Assembly: GCF_017301735.1 (NCBI RefSeq)
Contig: NZ_CP071090.1
Coordinates: 558,001 to 622,000, forward strand
Source of the DNA: Pyxidicoccus parkwaysis
GTDB lineage: Bacteria > Myxococcota > Myxococcia > Myxococcales > Myxococcaceae
DNA: 64,000 nt
Direction of reading: 5' to 3'
Translations under genes and position numbers: made by a program
Notes under the pieces: generated by a model
Seen by the model: only the letters and a program-made list of their open reading frames with translations
Databases searched by the model: none
Told to the model about the DNA's origin: nothing
Part shown: positions 1 to 10,953 of the stretch, piece after piece
How positions within the stretch are numbered: position 1 is the first letter of the stretch
How the letters are laid out: the number at the start of each line of letters is the position of its first letter

Positions 1-101
1 GTCAGCCCGTCCAGCAGGCCGTGCGAGAGCTCCTCACTCAACCCGAGGAGCTCGTTGTGGAGCTGCTCCGACAGCGCGATGAACTCGGCGACGGAGGACA
101 T
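1..101 (-). CDS. Truncated CDS, N-terminal 33 residues only
   Basis: An ATG at 101 on the minus strand is preceded by a clear ribosome site (AAGGAG, about 4 nt upstream). It opens a frame that runs off the left edge without a stop. The visible peptide begins MSSVAEFIALSEQLHNELLG and is rich in Leu/Glu, consistent with a helical or coiled-coil start. It lies 25 nt downstream of the M23 peptidase stop on the same strand, so the two are probably co-transcribed. The visible part is too short to assign a function. Confidence 0.6.
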   Translation of the reverse strand, partial: MSSVAEFIALSEQLHNELLGLSEELSHGLLDGL

Positions 102-126
102 GAGGCTCCTTCTGTGAGGAGGGGGA

Positions 127-1323
127 CTACGGCTGCGTGGGTGCGACGGGAGCAGCGGGGGCCTGGCCGGCGACGGCGGCCACGGACACGGCCTCCATCT
201 GCGCGGCCAGCTCGTGCGCCTTGGCCAGGAAGTCCGGCACCAGCGCCTTGGGCAGCGGGTCCGCGCGGGGGAAGACCTGGTTGAGCGGGTTGAGGTAGCC
301 GCCGTTGCGCTTGAGGCCGAAGTGCAGGTGCGGCCCGGTGGAGCGGCCGGTGTTGCCGGAGAAGGCAATCACCTGCTTCTGGCGGATGCGCGCGCCGGCG
401 CGGATGCCTTCGCCGAAGCGGGACAGGTGCATGTACTGCGTCTCGAAGCCGTTGGAGTGACGAATCACGACCATGTTGCCGGCGGCGCCCGCGTTGCCCG
501 CCTGCGTCACCGTGCCGTCCGCCACCGCCCACACCGGAGTGCCGATGGGCGTGCCGTAGTCCACGCCGTTGTGCGCCTTCATGTACTGGAGCACCGGGTG
601 GAAGCGGCTGCCGAACTTGCTGGTGACGTGCGCGTACTTGAGGGGGCTCTTGAGGAAGGACTTCTTCGCGCTCTCACCCGTCTCGGTGAAGAAGTTGGGC
701 TGGCCGTCCGGCAGCACGTAGCGGAAGACCTTCTTGTTGCCCACGAGCCCGCCCGCGTAGGTGGCCGCCAGCACCTCGCCGTAGCGCAGCACGCGGCCCT
801 TGGAGACGAACTTCTCCACCAGCGCGCGCGCCCGGTCGCCCTTGCGCACGTCGCGGTAGAAGTCGATGTCCCAGGCGAAGACGTCCGCCAGCACCATGCC
901 GATGGCCGGGTCCTCGCCCGCTTCAATCGCCGCCTCGTACAGCGAGGAGTTGATGTCCAGCGAGACGACGGCCACCTGCTTCTCCACCTCGATGGAGCGC
1001 TTGCTGCCCACGTACTTCTCGCCGTCGCGGCGGACCTGCCACTCGTCCACCAGGCTCTGGCGGTAGTCGAAGAAGTCCAGCTCGCCCTCGCGCATGACGA
1101 GCCGGAACTGGTCGCCCACGCGCGACTTGCGGAAGTCGAACACGCCCTCCAGCGCGGAGATGACGGCCGTCACCTGGGCATCCGGAAGCTGCGCGTCGTG
1201 CAGCGCCTGCGCCAGGTTCTGTCGCGGCTCGATGCGGCGGTTCTTGATGACGTAGCGGGTGGCGGCTTCAGAGGCGGAGGCCGCCAGCAGGGCGAGCAGA
1301 CAGAGCAAGGGGGCGATTCGCAT
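127..1323 (-). CDS. M23-family (LytM-type) zinc metallopeptidase, exported
   Basis: This 398-aa protein is a predicted cell-wall endopeptidase that cuts peptidoglycan cross-links in the periplasm. The chosen start gives a signal peptide (MRIAPLLCLLALLAASASEA); an in-frame start about 32 codons upstream would bury it. The central part (about 25-230) is the SH3-like N-terminal region common in OapA/MepM-type proteins. The C-terminal LytM domain has the zinc ligands in HNGVDYG (about residue 250) and the HLHF motif (about residue 332), so it looks catalytically intact. A Pro/Ala-rich tail follows. It could act in elongation, division or outer-membrane assembly; the sequence does not say which. 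The family call is secure, the substrate is inferred. Confidence 0.9.
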   Translation of the reverse strand: MRIAPLLCLLALLAASASEAATRYVIKNRRIEPRQNLAQALHDAQLPDAQVTAVISALEGVFDFRKSRVGDQFRLVMREGELDFFDYRQSLVDEWQVRRDGEKYVGSKRSIEVEKQVAVVSLDINSSLYEAAIEAGEDPAIGMVLADVFAWDIDFYRDVRKGDRARALVEKFVSKGRVLRYGEVLAATYAGGLVGNKKVFRYVLPDGQPNFFTETGESAKKSFLKSPLKYAHVTSKFGSRFHPVLQYMKAHNGVDYGTPIGTPVWAVADGTVTQAGNAGAAGNMVVIRHSNGFETQYMHLSRFGEGIRAGARIRQKQVIAFSGNTGRSTGPHLHFGLKRNGGYLNPLNQVFPRADPLPKALVPDFLAKAHELAAQMEAVSVAAVAGQAPAAPVAPTQP

Positions 1324-1483
1324 GGGGGCGGGGGCCGAGTGTAGTGGACACTCGCGCCCATGCCCAACTGTCGTCCCAACAATTCCCGCGCTCGCCCGCT
1401 GGCCTGCCTGGGAACCCACCGGGTAGGGCTTTCCGAGGGCCTTCCGGGAAATTGTTACCGAGACGCTGGAGAGGCTGAAGGTT

Positions 1484-2977
1484 CTACAGCTCGACCTTCT
1501 TCTCCGAGTGGGTGGTGCCGTCGAAGCGCAGCATCACGCTCTTGTTGTCGTAGCGGGTGACGATGTTGACGGGGCGGCGCCAGAGGGACTGGAGGTTGCG
1601 CAGCGTCTCGCGGGCGTAGTCGCCCTTGAGGTCCTGCCCGTCGTGCTTGTGCGCGAGCAGCAACTCCGCGCGATTCTCGTGGTTGCCGTCCACGACTTCG
1701 ATGATGGGCTGGCCGAAGTTGGTGAGCCCCTGGAGGAGCTTGCTCTTCACCTTGCGGAACTCACGGTCCAGGATTTCCCACGAGTTGCGCTTGTCGTTGA
1801 AGCCATACACGAAGAGCTTCTGCTCCATCGCGAACTCGGGCGTGAGGAACGTGTCGATGAAGGTGATGTCGTTGTAGTGCTTGCGGACCTCGAAAATCTT
1901 CTCGCGGCCGGCGCCCAGCTTCTTGTCCCAGGAGCGGCGCGCGCGAAGGTCATCGCACTCGTCCCACTCCTTGCCGAAGCGGCCCTTGTTCCACCGGTCC
2001 TCGATGTCCCGCCACAGCTCGATGCCGAGCTTGTAGGGATTGATGGCGCCGGGGCGTGTGCCCATGGTGCCCGAGTGGTGGTCCGCGTAGTCGATGATTT
2101 CGTCGTCCTTGAGGGCCCGCCGCGTCATGATGGTGGAGTGCCAGTAGCTGGCCCACCCCTCGTTCATGATTTTCGTCTGGCCCTGGGGCGCGAAGTAGTA
2201 GGCCTCGTCGCGCAGAATCGCGAGGATGTCGGACTCCCACGGCTCCAGCGGCGCGTGCTCCAGCAGGAAGAGCAGCACGTCGCGCTGCGGGCGCTCGGGG
2301 AACTTCTTCGCGCGCTGCTTCTCGTCCTCCACGCGCTTGCGCTGGGAGTCGAGGAACTCGGAGGGGTTGATGAAGCCGCGCATGTACTCGCGGTCCACCT
2401 TGAAGCCCTCCACGCGCTCGTTGGCTTTGACCTCCTCTTCCGCCTTCTTCGGGTCCGGGTTGCGCCGGATGTGCGGCGCGTGCTGGTCGATGAGGTTCTC
2501 CAGGCTCAGCGTCCGGTCGATGAAGTCTTCCACCTTCTCCACGCCAATCTTGTCAATCCACCGGCGCACGCGGGTGGCGTGATTGGCCATGTCATCAATC
2601 ATCCGGCGGTTGGTGTGCCGGAAGGAGAAGTTGTTCTTGAAGAAGTCGCAGTGCCCGTAGACGTGGGCCATGACGAGCTTCTGGTCCACCTCCGGGTTGC
2701 TCTCCATCAAGTACGCGTAGCAGGGGTCATTGTTGATGACGAGCTCGTAGATTTTGCTCAGCCCGTACTCGTAGCCCTTGGCCAGCTGCTCGTACTCCAT
2801 GCCCCAACGCCAGTGCGGGTAGCGCGTGGGGAAGCCGCCGTAGGCGGCCACCATGTTCATCTCGTCGTACGACACCATCTCGAAGATGGTGTCGAAGAAG
2901 TCGAGTCCGAACTCCTTGGCGTAGCCGTGGATTTCGTCCCTGAGCGCTTCGAGGCGGGGTGTCAGGCTCTTGGGCAT
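1484..2977 (-). CDS. spoVR: SpoVR family protein (YcgB-like)
   Basis: This 497-aa protein is a full-length SpoVR/YcgB homologue. SpoVR is needed for spore-cortex formation in Bacillus, and YcgB-type proteins are induced in stationary phase in enterobacteria; the biochemistry is unresolved. The N-terminus has the conserved segment around MVAAYGGFPTRYPHWRWGMEYE, and the middle carries the invariant GQTKIMNEGWASYWH and HHSGTMGTRPGAINPYKLG blocks. The ATG at 2977 has GGAG at suitable spacing. It is the third gene of a minus-strand unit after prkA and the DUF444 gene, 32 nt beyond the latter. This trio is conserved in many proteobacteria, so a shared stress or differentiation role is likely; in a myxobacterium that would fit fruiting-body sporulation (inference). 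Confidence 0.93.
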   Translation of the reverse strand: MPKSLTPRLEALRDEIHGYAKEFGLDFFDTIFEMVSYDEMNMVAAYGGFPTRYPHWRWGMEYEQLAKGYEYGLSKIYELVINNDPCYAYLMESNPEVDQKLVMAHVYGHCDFFKNNFSFRHTNRRMIDDMANHATRVRRWIDKIGVEKVEDFIDRTLSLENLIDQHAPHIRRNPDPKKAEEEVKANERVEGFKVDREYMRGFINPSEFLDSQRKRVEDEKQRAKKFPERPQRDVLLFLLEHAPLEPWESDILAILRDEAYYFAPQGQTKIMNEGWASYWHSTIMTRRALKDDEIIDYADHHSGTMGTRPGAINPYKLGIELWRDIEDRWNKGRFGKEWDECDDLRARRSWDKKLGAGREKIFEVRKHYNDITFIDTFLTPEFAMEQKLFVYGFNDKRNSWEILDREFRKVKSKLLQGLTNFGQPIIEVVDGNHENRAELLLAHKHDGQDLKGDYARETLRNLQSLWRRPVNIVTRYDNKSVMLRFDGTTHSEKKVEL

Positions 2978-3009
2978 GGGGCATTCGCTCCGGTGGCGTG
3001 GCGTCCGCG

Positions 3010-4119
3010 TCAGCGGCCCTTGCCGAGGAAGTCCTTGATGGACGCGTAGATGGCGTCCTTGTCCGCGATTTCGCTCAGCGCGACGTTGGTTGCGTCACCC
3101 ACCGCCTCGCGCAAATCCTTGATGAACTGCCCGCTGCCGTAGGGTGACTCCACCTGTCCGTAGGCGAACTGGTTGACGTTGGGCAGCACGTCGTTGCGGA
3201 GCATGTCGATGCACTGGCGCGTGTCGTCCGCGCTCCAGTTGTCACCGTCGCTGAAGTGGAACGGGTAGATGTTCCACGCGCTCTTCGGGTAGTCCGCGAG
3301 GATGATGTCGCGGCAGAGCTTGTACGCGCTGGAAATCATCGTCCCGCCGGACTCGCGGGTGTGGAAGAACGTGTCCCGGTCCACCTCGCGGGCCACCGCG
3401 TCGTGGATGATGTAGCGTGACTCCAGGCCCTTGTATTGGTGGCGCAGCCACGTATCCAACCAGAAGCTCTCGATGCGGACGATTTCCTTCTGCTCGTCAC
3501 CCATGGAGCCGGACACGTCCATCATGTAGATGATGACCGCGTTGGTCTCCGGCAGGTTCTGCAGCTTGTAGCTGCGGTAGCGCCGGTCCTCGCGCATGGG
3601 GACGATGATGGGCCGGTTCGGGTCATACGTCCCCGCGGCAATCTGGCGCCGCAGGGCCTGCTTGTAGGTGCGCTTGAAGTGGCGCAGCGACTCGGGGCCG
3701 GTGGTGTTGATGCCGGTGTAGCGAATCTTCTGCGTGACGATCTTCTCGTTCTGCCGCCGCTCGATGTTGGGCAGCTGCAGCTCCTCGCCCAGAATCTGGG
3801 CGAGCTCGTCGAGCGTGACGTCCACCTCGAGGGCGTGGTCGCCCTCGCCCTGGCCGGCCTGCTGTCCCTCCCCGGGCTCCACGGCCCCGGGGCCGAGCTG
3901 CTGACCCACCTCTCCATCCCCCTGCCCGACACCGCCCTGCTCCTTGTGGCCGTACTTGAAGCGGGGGATGTCGATGAAGGGAATGGGGATGGAGATGGCG
4001 TCCTTCCCCTTCTTCCCCAGCATCTCGCCCTTCTGCACGTACTTGCGCAGGTTGGCCTTTATCTTGCCGCGGACGATCTGTTTGAAGCGGGAGTGGTCCT
4101 GGTGGATCTTCAAGGTCAC
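3010..4119 (-). CDS. yeaH: DUF444/YeaH-YhbH family VWA-like protein
   Basis: This 369-aa protein belongs to the YeaH/YhbH (DUF444) family, which accompanies the PrkA kinase. The N-terminal part (1-60) has the typical [17 protein letters not shown] segment, followed by a Gly/Gln-rich insert (about 60-95). A von Willebrand-like domain starts near 195, with a metal-ion-dependent adhesion motif DVSGS at 201-205. The start is a GTG at 4119 with GAGAGG upstream. It lies 24 nt after prkA and 32 nt before spoVR on the same strand. In Bacillus, YhbH is a sporulation protein; in E. coli, yeaGH is a starvation operon. It is probably a partner or target of PrkA, but that is not shown here. Confidence 0.9.
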   Translation of the reverse strand: MTLKIHQDHSRFKQIVRGKIKANLRKYVQKGEMLGKKGKDAISIPIPFIDIPRFKYGHKEQGGVGQGDGEVGQQLGPGAVEPGEGQQAGQGEGDHALEVDVTLDELAQILGEELQLPNIERRQNEKIVTQKIRYTGINTTGPESLRHFKRTYKQALRRQIAAGTYDPNRPIIVPMREDRRYRSYKLQNLPETNAVIIYMMDVSGSMGDEQKEIVRIESFWLDTWLRHQYKGLESRYIIHDAVAREVDRDTFFHTRESGGTMISSAYKLCRDIILADYPKSAWNIYPFHFSDGDNWSADDTRQCIDMLRNDVLPNVNQFAYGQVESPYGSGQFIKDLREAVGDATNVALSEIADKDAIYASIKDFLGKGR

Positions 4120-4143
4120 GACGGCTCGCCTCTCTGCTGGGGG

Positions 4144-6207
<2,064 letters not shown>

Positions 6208-6280
6208 GTCTCTCCCTCGGGGCCGCCCGGGGCGCGGAAGAGCCGCACCGACAGGGGCCAGAATGGTGAACCTGGAGGGC

Positions 6281-6295
6281 TGGAATGCCATTCCA
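6281..6295. promoter_or_regulatory. Perfect 15-bp palindrome TGGAATGCCATTCCA upstream of prkA
   Basis: TGGAATG-C-CATTCCA reads the same on both strands around one central base. It lies about 75 nt before the prkA ATG, inside the probable leader or promoter. It is a candidate dimeric-regulator operator. The palindrome is observed; the function is inferred. Confidence 0.45.
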
Positions 6296-6429
6296 CAAAA
6301 CACCCCGCCGAGGTCCCAGGCACAAACAGCCCTGCTGCCCCTTCGGGACCCCGCCGCGGAGTGGGACCGCGCGTTACGCTCGTGGTGGGGTTGGACGCCG
6401 TGCAGGCGCACCCCCTCCACGGGGTGAAA

Positions 6430-6453
6430 AGGCACTTTGATTATAAGGTGCCT
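6430..6453 (-). terminator. Candidate intrinsic terminator after the ABC transporter genes
   Basis: On the minus strand, AGGCACCTT-ATAATC-AAAGTGCCT forms a 9-bp stem with one G-T/A-C type mismatch and a 6-nt loop, followed by TTTTC. It lies about 90 nt past the permease stop and would separate the exporter pair from prkA. TATAAT spans stem and loop, so a prkA promoter -10 is the competing explanation, although no -35 is evident. Confidence 0.45.
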
Positions 6454-6544
6454 CGCCCACGGGGGTAGGGTCCCCCCCTCTGGCGCGGGGTATTGAACGC
6501 CCGGTGGGTGGATTTCCATGCGCCCGGCGAGGCCGGACTGTTAC

Positions 6545-7342
6545 CTAGCTGTGGGGCAGCGTGCCCGTACGTTCCACATGTCGGCGCGCGGCCTGCACCG
6601 CCCAGGCGGCGAGCGGCCAGAGTACCGCGCTGAAGGCCAGCAGGGCGCCCCAGGTGGGCAGGAGGCGCTCCGCGCTGGCGCCCTCGAGTGCCGCGGCGCG
6701 CAGTCCGTGCAGCGCATGCGTGGCAGGCAGCAGCCGGGCGGCCATGCGCAGTGTCTCGGGGAGCACGTCCACGGGATAGAGCACGCCAGCGAACAGGTAG
6801 CTGAGCATGTCGAGCGCATAGGCGAACGGGTCTCCGCGCTTGAAGACGAGCACGAAGGCGGCGGACAGCAGGCCGAGCGCGCTGAAGGTGAGCACGCTCA
6901 ATCCCAGCGTCACGGCGAAGGTCAGCGGGTGGACGGAGAGGCGCGCGCCGAAGAGGAGCGAGCCGGCGACGAGCAGGCCGCACGCGCGCACGAGTGAGCC
7001 TGCCACGGTGCCGGCCGACATCAGCGCGACGACATGAAAGGTGGAGAGGGGCGCGGCGAGCAGGGGCTCCAGCGAGCCGTCGTTCTGTGCGGCGCGCACG
7101 GCATTTCCGAAGCCGCGCTGCAGGCTGCGCAGCAGGGTGGCGGTGGCGAGGCCGACGAGGGCGAAGGAGTAGTAGTCCGCGCCGTAGCGGCCGCGCACGG
7201 CGGGGGCTTCTCCCACGGTGCGGGCGAGGAAGTAGAAGAGCGTCAGCGTGAAGAGTCCGCCTGCCACCAGGAGCAGCCCGTTGAGGCGGTAGGCGGTGGC
7301 GATTTGGAGGTCGCGCCGGAGGAAGGCGAGCAGGCGCCTCAT
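6545..7342 (-). CDS. ABC-2 type transporter permease
   Basis: This 265-aa protein has about six hydrophobic segments arranged as in ABC-2 exporter permeases: one near 20-40, then clusters around 100-200 and a last one near 235-255. The C-terminal part has a typical ABC-2 pattern (AYALDMLSYLFAGVLYPVDV followed by the LPATHALHGLR block). It overlaps the upstream ATPase gene by 4 nt (ATGA), so the two form one exporter. Similar two-gene systems export drugs, lipids or polysaccharides, and the substrate cannot be named. There is no signal peptide, as expected. Confidence 0.85.
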   Translation of the reverse strand: MRRLLAFLRRDLQIATAYRLNGLLLVAGGLFTLTLFYFLARTVGEAPAVRGRYGADYYSFALVGLATATLLRSLQRGFGNAVRAAQNDGSLEPLLAAPLSTFHVVALMSAGTVAGSLVRACGLLVAGSLLFGARLSVHPLTFAVTLGLSVLTFSALGLLSAAFVLVFKRGDPFAYALDMLSYLFAGVLYPVDVLPETLRMAARLLPATHALHGLRAAALEGASAERLLPTWGALLAFSAVLWPLAAWAVQAARRHVERTGTLPHS

Positions 7343-8109
7343 GTGTCCTCCGAGGTGGTGGACGCGAAGACCTCCTCGGCGATGGGGCGCACGTCCGCGA
7401 AGGTGCCGGCGGCGGTGATGCGCCCGGCGTCGAGCAGGAGGACGCGGTGGGCCACGGCCTGGACTTCCGCCAGGTCATGGCTGGCGAAGAGGACGGCGGC
7501 GCCGCGCGAGGCGGCGTCGGTGAGCACGCGGTTGCGCACGCGGCGGGCGGCGCCCGGGTCCAGCGAGCGCGTGACTTCGTCGAGCAGCAGCACGCGCGGG
7601 CGGTGGAGCAGGGTGCGCATCAGCACCACGCGCGCCTTCTCTCCGCTGGAGAGCGTGCGTGTCTCGCGGTCCAGGAGACGGCGGGCCTCCAGCGCGTGGG
7701 CGAGCTCGTCGATGCGCGTGTCCACCTCGCGCGGAGGGACGTCGTAGAGCGCGGCGTAGAAGCGGAGGTTCTGCCGTGAGGTGAGGCGGGGCGCGAGACC
7801 CCGGTCGTCACTGAGCGCTGCGCCCACGTGGCGGCGGACCTCGGGCCTGTCCTTCACCACGTCGCGTGAGGCCACTCGGGCAGTGCCCGCGTCGGGAAGG
7901 AGCAGGCCGCAGAGGATGCGCAGAAGGGTGGACTTGCCGGCGCCGTTGGGGCCGATGAGGGCGACGACTTCGCCCGCGTCCACGTGGAAGGAGACGCCGC
8001 GCAGGGCAGGGCGGGAAGGGGAGGCGCGGCCGCGCAGGCGCGCCCAGAGGCCGGGCGGCGGGTACGTCTTCTCCAGGGCGGCGACCTCGACCTCCGGCAT
8101 TGAGGGCAT
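7339..8109 (-). CDS. ABC transporter ATP-binding protein
   Basis: This protein of about 256 aa is a complete ABC ATPase: Walker A in LIGPNGAGKSTLLRIL, signature LSSGEKARV, Walker B VLLLDEVTRSLDP and the switch histidine in FASHDLAEV. It powers the adjoining ABC-2 permease, which it overlaps by 4 nt. The start is uncertain: ATG at 8109 or 8100 (MPEVEVAAL) both give a normal N-terminus, and neither has a good ribosome site. The open frame extends further upstream into low-quality sequence that overlaps the divergent gene at 8255 and is not used. The Walker B glutamate is followed by VTRSLDP rather than the common PTxGLDP. Confidence 0.9.
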   Translation of the reverse strand: MPSMPEVEVAALEKTYPPPGLWARLRGRASPSRPALRGVSFHVDAGEVVALIGPNGAGKSTLLRILCGLLLPDAGTARVASRDVVKDRPEVRRHVGAALSDDRGLAPRLTSRQNLRFYAALYDVPPREVDTRIDELAHALEARRLLDRETRTLSSGEKARVVLMRTLLHRPRVLLLDEVTRSLDPGAARRVRNRVLTDAASRGAAVLFASHDLAEVQAVAHRVLLLDAGRITAAGTFADVRPIAEEVFASTTSEDT

Positions 8110-8254
8110 TGGAGCCGAAATCGCGCACGGTGTCTCTGGCGGTGGATGGGGCGGGTACGCGGGTGGACGCTGTCCGGGCGGTCCCCCGAGGGAGGCGCGG
8201 TGAGCATGGCGCGTGCAAAGGGCCCGGACGTCACCCAACCCAGGGAGTCGAGTT

Positions 8255-9211
8255 GTGTCCGCCTTGCTTGTCGCATCCTGTCTGCTGAGCTCGTTGCTTC
8301 AGGGCCTTCCGTTGATGACCGCCGAGGACGTGGTGGCCACGTCATTGCTGGACGCGGGGGAGGAACCCCGCAGGGCGCTGGTGCTGATGCACCGGCCGGG
8401 GTGGGCGCAGCGGGCGCGGCTCTCGGTGGCGTCGGAGGTCGAGACTGTCTCGGGCGAAGGCTCGGCCGGAGAGTTGCGCACGGAGTACGGCCCCGAGGTG
8501 GTGGTGCCTCTGCACCTGGACCTTCCCGTCACGAGCATGGACGGGGGCGCCAGGTTCCGGACGGGCCCGGGCCGACTGGTGCCGCCGGACCCGTGGGCGA
8601 CGCGGCAGACGGCTCGCTACCGGCTGCGCGTGGGCCAGCCCGAGGTGCGCGCCGCGGATGACGGCGGGGAAGAACACGCCCTGAAGCTGGCGCAGTTCCT
8701 GACGGGAATGAGCGGGCGGCAGGGAGAGGTGGTGCTCTCCTCGACGGGCGCGCTCGTGGAGGCGTGGATGGACCTGCGGGGCGGCATGCCCTCCGTGCTG
8801 ACGGTGCTGATGCGCGGGGCGCTGTCCTCGGATTGGCTCGCCACTCCGCAGTTCCCCGAGGAGCCGGTGGGCCCCGGGGCGCGTTGGACGGTGGCCCGGG
8901 CCCATGGTGTCGGTGGGATGTCCGTCATCACCTACGAGCTGGTGGAGCTACGCGGTCCCCACGGGCGGCTGAAGTTCCAGCTTCATGCGAAGCGGCCGGG
9001 AGGCGCGCGGGAGCCGGTGGCGGAAGGGGAGCTGCGCTTCGATTTGCGCCGCCCCCTCCCGGAGCGGATGGAGGCCCTCTTCACCTCGCGCGATTCGCCG
9101 GGCGCTCGAGAGGGACGGAGGCGGGAGGTGGTGCGCCGCACCCGCGTGACGCTGGAGGCGGGCGGGCTCCAGCCGGCGCTGCAGCGTACGAGGGTGGCAG
9201 TGCCTCCGTGA
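8255..9211 (+). CDS. Exported protein of unknown function
   Basis: This 318-aa protein matches no family I recognise. I chose the GTG start at 8255 because AGGGAG lies 7 nt upstream and it gives a compact signal-like start (VSALLVASCLLSSLL, then a polar region). The mature part is mostly beta-type, without membrane segments or obvious catalytic motifs, and the C-terminus is Arg-rich. It is divergent from the ABC transporter and is followed after about 137 nt by a GT39-type glycosyltransferase on the same strand. Periplasmic or outer-membrane-associated location is inferred from the leader only. Confidence 0.65.
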   Translation: MSALLVASCLLSSLLQGLPLMTAEDVVATSLLDAGEEPRRALVLMHRPGWAQRARLSVASEVETVSGEGSAGELRTEYGPEVVVPLHLDLPVTSMDGGARFRTGPGRLVPPDPWATRQTARYRLRVGQPEVRAADDGGEEHALKLAQFLTGMSGRQGEVVLSSTGALVEAWMDLRGGMPSVLTVLMRGALSSDWLATPQFPEEPVGPGARWTVARAHGVGGMSVITYELVELRGPHGRLKFQLHAKRPGGAREPVAEGELRFDLRRPLPERMEALFTSRDSPGAREGRRREVVRRTRVTLEAGGLQPALQRTRVAVPP

Positions 9212-9348
9212 ATGGTTGCGGCTCCAGGGAAAACCCGGGCCGGGCGAGCGGGGCTTCGCGGTGGGTGAAGTGGGGGACGCCCTGCGAGCAGGGGAGCAGG
9301 GGCCGCTGGCTTGGCTTTGGCCCCTGCCTGCGTATCCTGCCGCGCGAA

Positions 9349-10932
9349 ATGGCGACCGCCCCCCCTGCCCTGTCCGTTCCACCGTCCCCCGCGCCGAACC
9401 TCTCGGCGGTGCCCGCACCCGCGCCCGAGCCGAGCACCCGGCTCCTCATCGGGCTGATGCTGGTGGCGGCGCTGGTGCCGCGCCTGCTGGTGTTCGCCGT
9501 CAACGAGAACCTCTACGGCGACGCCGTGGTGCGCACGGAGCTGGCGGAGCGCTGGCTGGACAACCCGCACGTCATCAAGGCGTACGGCGACGGCGCGTAC
9601 CAGTTCGGCCCGCTGCACATGTACCTGGTGGGCGCGGCGCTGTCGGTGATGAACCGGGAGGTGGCGGGCCGCGCGGTGAGCCTGTTGTTCGGCGTGCTGT
9701 CGGTGGTGCCGCTGTTCGCCCTGACGCGGAGGCTCTTCGGCTGGCGCGCGGGTGTGGTGGCCGGGCTGGCCTTCTCCGCCTGGGGCATGCACATGCAGTT
9801 CTCCACCACGGCCGGCAGCGAGGCGGTGTCGCTCTTCTTCATGCTGGCCACCTTCGCGCTGTACGCGGAGGGCGTGGACGAGAATCGCTTCGCGCCCATC
9901 TTCCAGGCGGGGCTGATGCTCAACTTCGCCTGCGCGCTGCGCTACGACGCGTGGATGTACATCCCGCTGCTCACGCTCGCGCTGTGCTTCAGCAGCGAGG
10001 ACAAGGTGGCGTCGGTGACGCGGGCGGTGGGCTTCGGGCTGACGTGCCTGCCGTTCCCCCTGCTGTGGATGCAGGGCAACGAACTGATGCACGGAGACCC
10101 GTTCTACCCGGTGAAGGCGGTGGAGGACTTCCATCGCAACTGGGTGCTGTCGTCGGCGGGCTCGGGCCCGGCCATCGGCTGGCGCCTGCAGCAGCTCGGG
10201 TTCTGGCCCGGGATTGCGCTGCTGACGCTGTCTCCCGGTGTGGGGCTCCTGGGCATGTGGGGCATGGTGAAGGCGTGGCGCGCGCGCCCGGACACGCGCT
10301 GGCTGGTGGCCGCGGCGGTGGTGCCGGCGGCGTACTTCACCTTCCGCGCGGTGGCGCTGCTGACCTTCGTGCCGCTGGGGCGCTTCACGGTGACGCAGGT
10401 CGCGGTGGTGCCCGTGTTCGTGGCGTTCGGCTTCGCCGCGCTGGTGGGCAACCGTGGCGTGGGTCTGCGCAAGGCGCTGGCGGGCGTGACGGCGGTGCTC
10501 GCGGTGGTGGTGCCGGTGACCATGGGCCTCTTCACCTTCCGCGCGGAGGGGCGCTTCCAGGACTCGCTGCGGCCGGTGAGCCCCACCTCCACCAACCCGG
10601 TGGCGGTGATGAAGGCGGCGGACTACGTGAAGGCGGAGGTGGCCAGCAAGGGCGGTGCGGTGGCCATCGACGACGACCCCGGCTACATGGACCTGCAGCT
10701 CGCCTTCTTCTCCGGCCTGCCCGAGGAGCGGATGGCGCGCGTGCGCTGGGACACCTTCCGCAAGCGCATGCAGGAGACGCAGCCGGAGGTGCTCATCCGC
10801 TTCGAGCAGGGCTCGCTGGTGAAGGATGCCGGCGTGAAGCTGGAGGGCCGCACCCTGGTGCTGGACGGCGTGGCCTACGAGGAACTGGATGGCTTCTCGG
10901 CGCCGCTGCACGTGTACCGGCGCCGCCCGTAG
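9349..10932 (+). CDS. Glycosyltransferase family 39 / PMT-like membrane protein
   Basis: This 527-aa protein has a Pro/Ala-rich N-terminal tail (1-35), then about ten or more hydrophobic helices and a soluble C-terminal part (about 420-527). The first loop contains NLYGDAVVRTELAERWLDN, with the acidic residue position used by GT-C enzymes, and the segment around FSTTAGSEAVSLFF resembles other bacterial PMT_2 proteins. GT-C enzymes transfer sugars from polyprenyl phosphate donors outside the inner membrane. The chosen ATG (9349) has no strong ribosome site, but extension upstream would run into the preceding gene. Acceptor and sugar are unknown. Confidence 0.8.
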   Translation: MATAPPALSVPPSPAPNLSAVPAPAPEPSTRLLIGLMLVAALVPRLLVFAVNENLYGDAVVRTELAERWLDNPHVIKAYGDGAYQFGPLHMYLVGAALSVMNREVAGRAVSLLFGVLSVVPLFALTRRLFGWRAGVVAGLAFSAWGMHMQFSTTAGSEAVSLFFMLATFALYAEGVDENRFAPIFQAGLMLNFACALRYDAWMYIPLLTLALCFSSEDKVASVTRAVGFGLTCLPFPLLWMQGNELMHGDPFYPVKAVEDFHRNWVLSSAGSGPAIGWRLQQLGFWPGIALLTLSPGVGLLGMWGMVKAWRARPDTRWLVAAAVVPAAYFTFRAVALLTFVPLGRFTVTQVAVVPVFVAFGFAALVGNRGVGLRKALAGVTAVLAVVVPVTMGLFTFRAEGRFQDSLRPVSPTSTNPVAVMKAADYVKAEVASKGGAVAIDDDPGYMDLQLAFFSGLPEERMARVRWDTFRKRMQETQPEVLIRFEQGSLVKDAGVKLEGRTLVLDGVAYEELDGFSAPLHVYRRRP

Positions 10933-10953
10933 TAGCGCGGGCGCACGCCCGGC

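Larger units (their letters stand above)
6208..6544. promoter_or_regulatory. Upstream region of the prkA-yeaH-spoVR unit
   Basis: This 337-nt gap lies between the ABC permease stop and the prkA start. No convincing gene is seen. It holds a perfect 15-bp palindrome (6281-6295), a hairpin with an AT-rich loop (6430-6453) and a GC-rich hairpin-prone stretch around 6460-6480. The loop of the 6430 hairpin contains TATAAT on the minus strand, so a promoter there is an alternative reading. No good sigma-54 site (GG/GC at 12-bp spacing) was found by eye. Confidence 0.5.

Noticed and set aside
6430..6453. TATAAT inside the hairpin as a prkA promoter
   Set aside because: Considered, but no acceptable -35 lies 16-18 bp upstream; the hairpin plus T-run fits a terminator at least as well, so it was not listed as a promoter.
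6208..6519. N-terminal extension of prkA by 104 codons
   Set aside because: The extension is low-complexity and not PrkA-like, and the internal ATG at 6207 has a good ribosome site.
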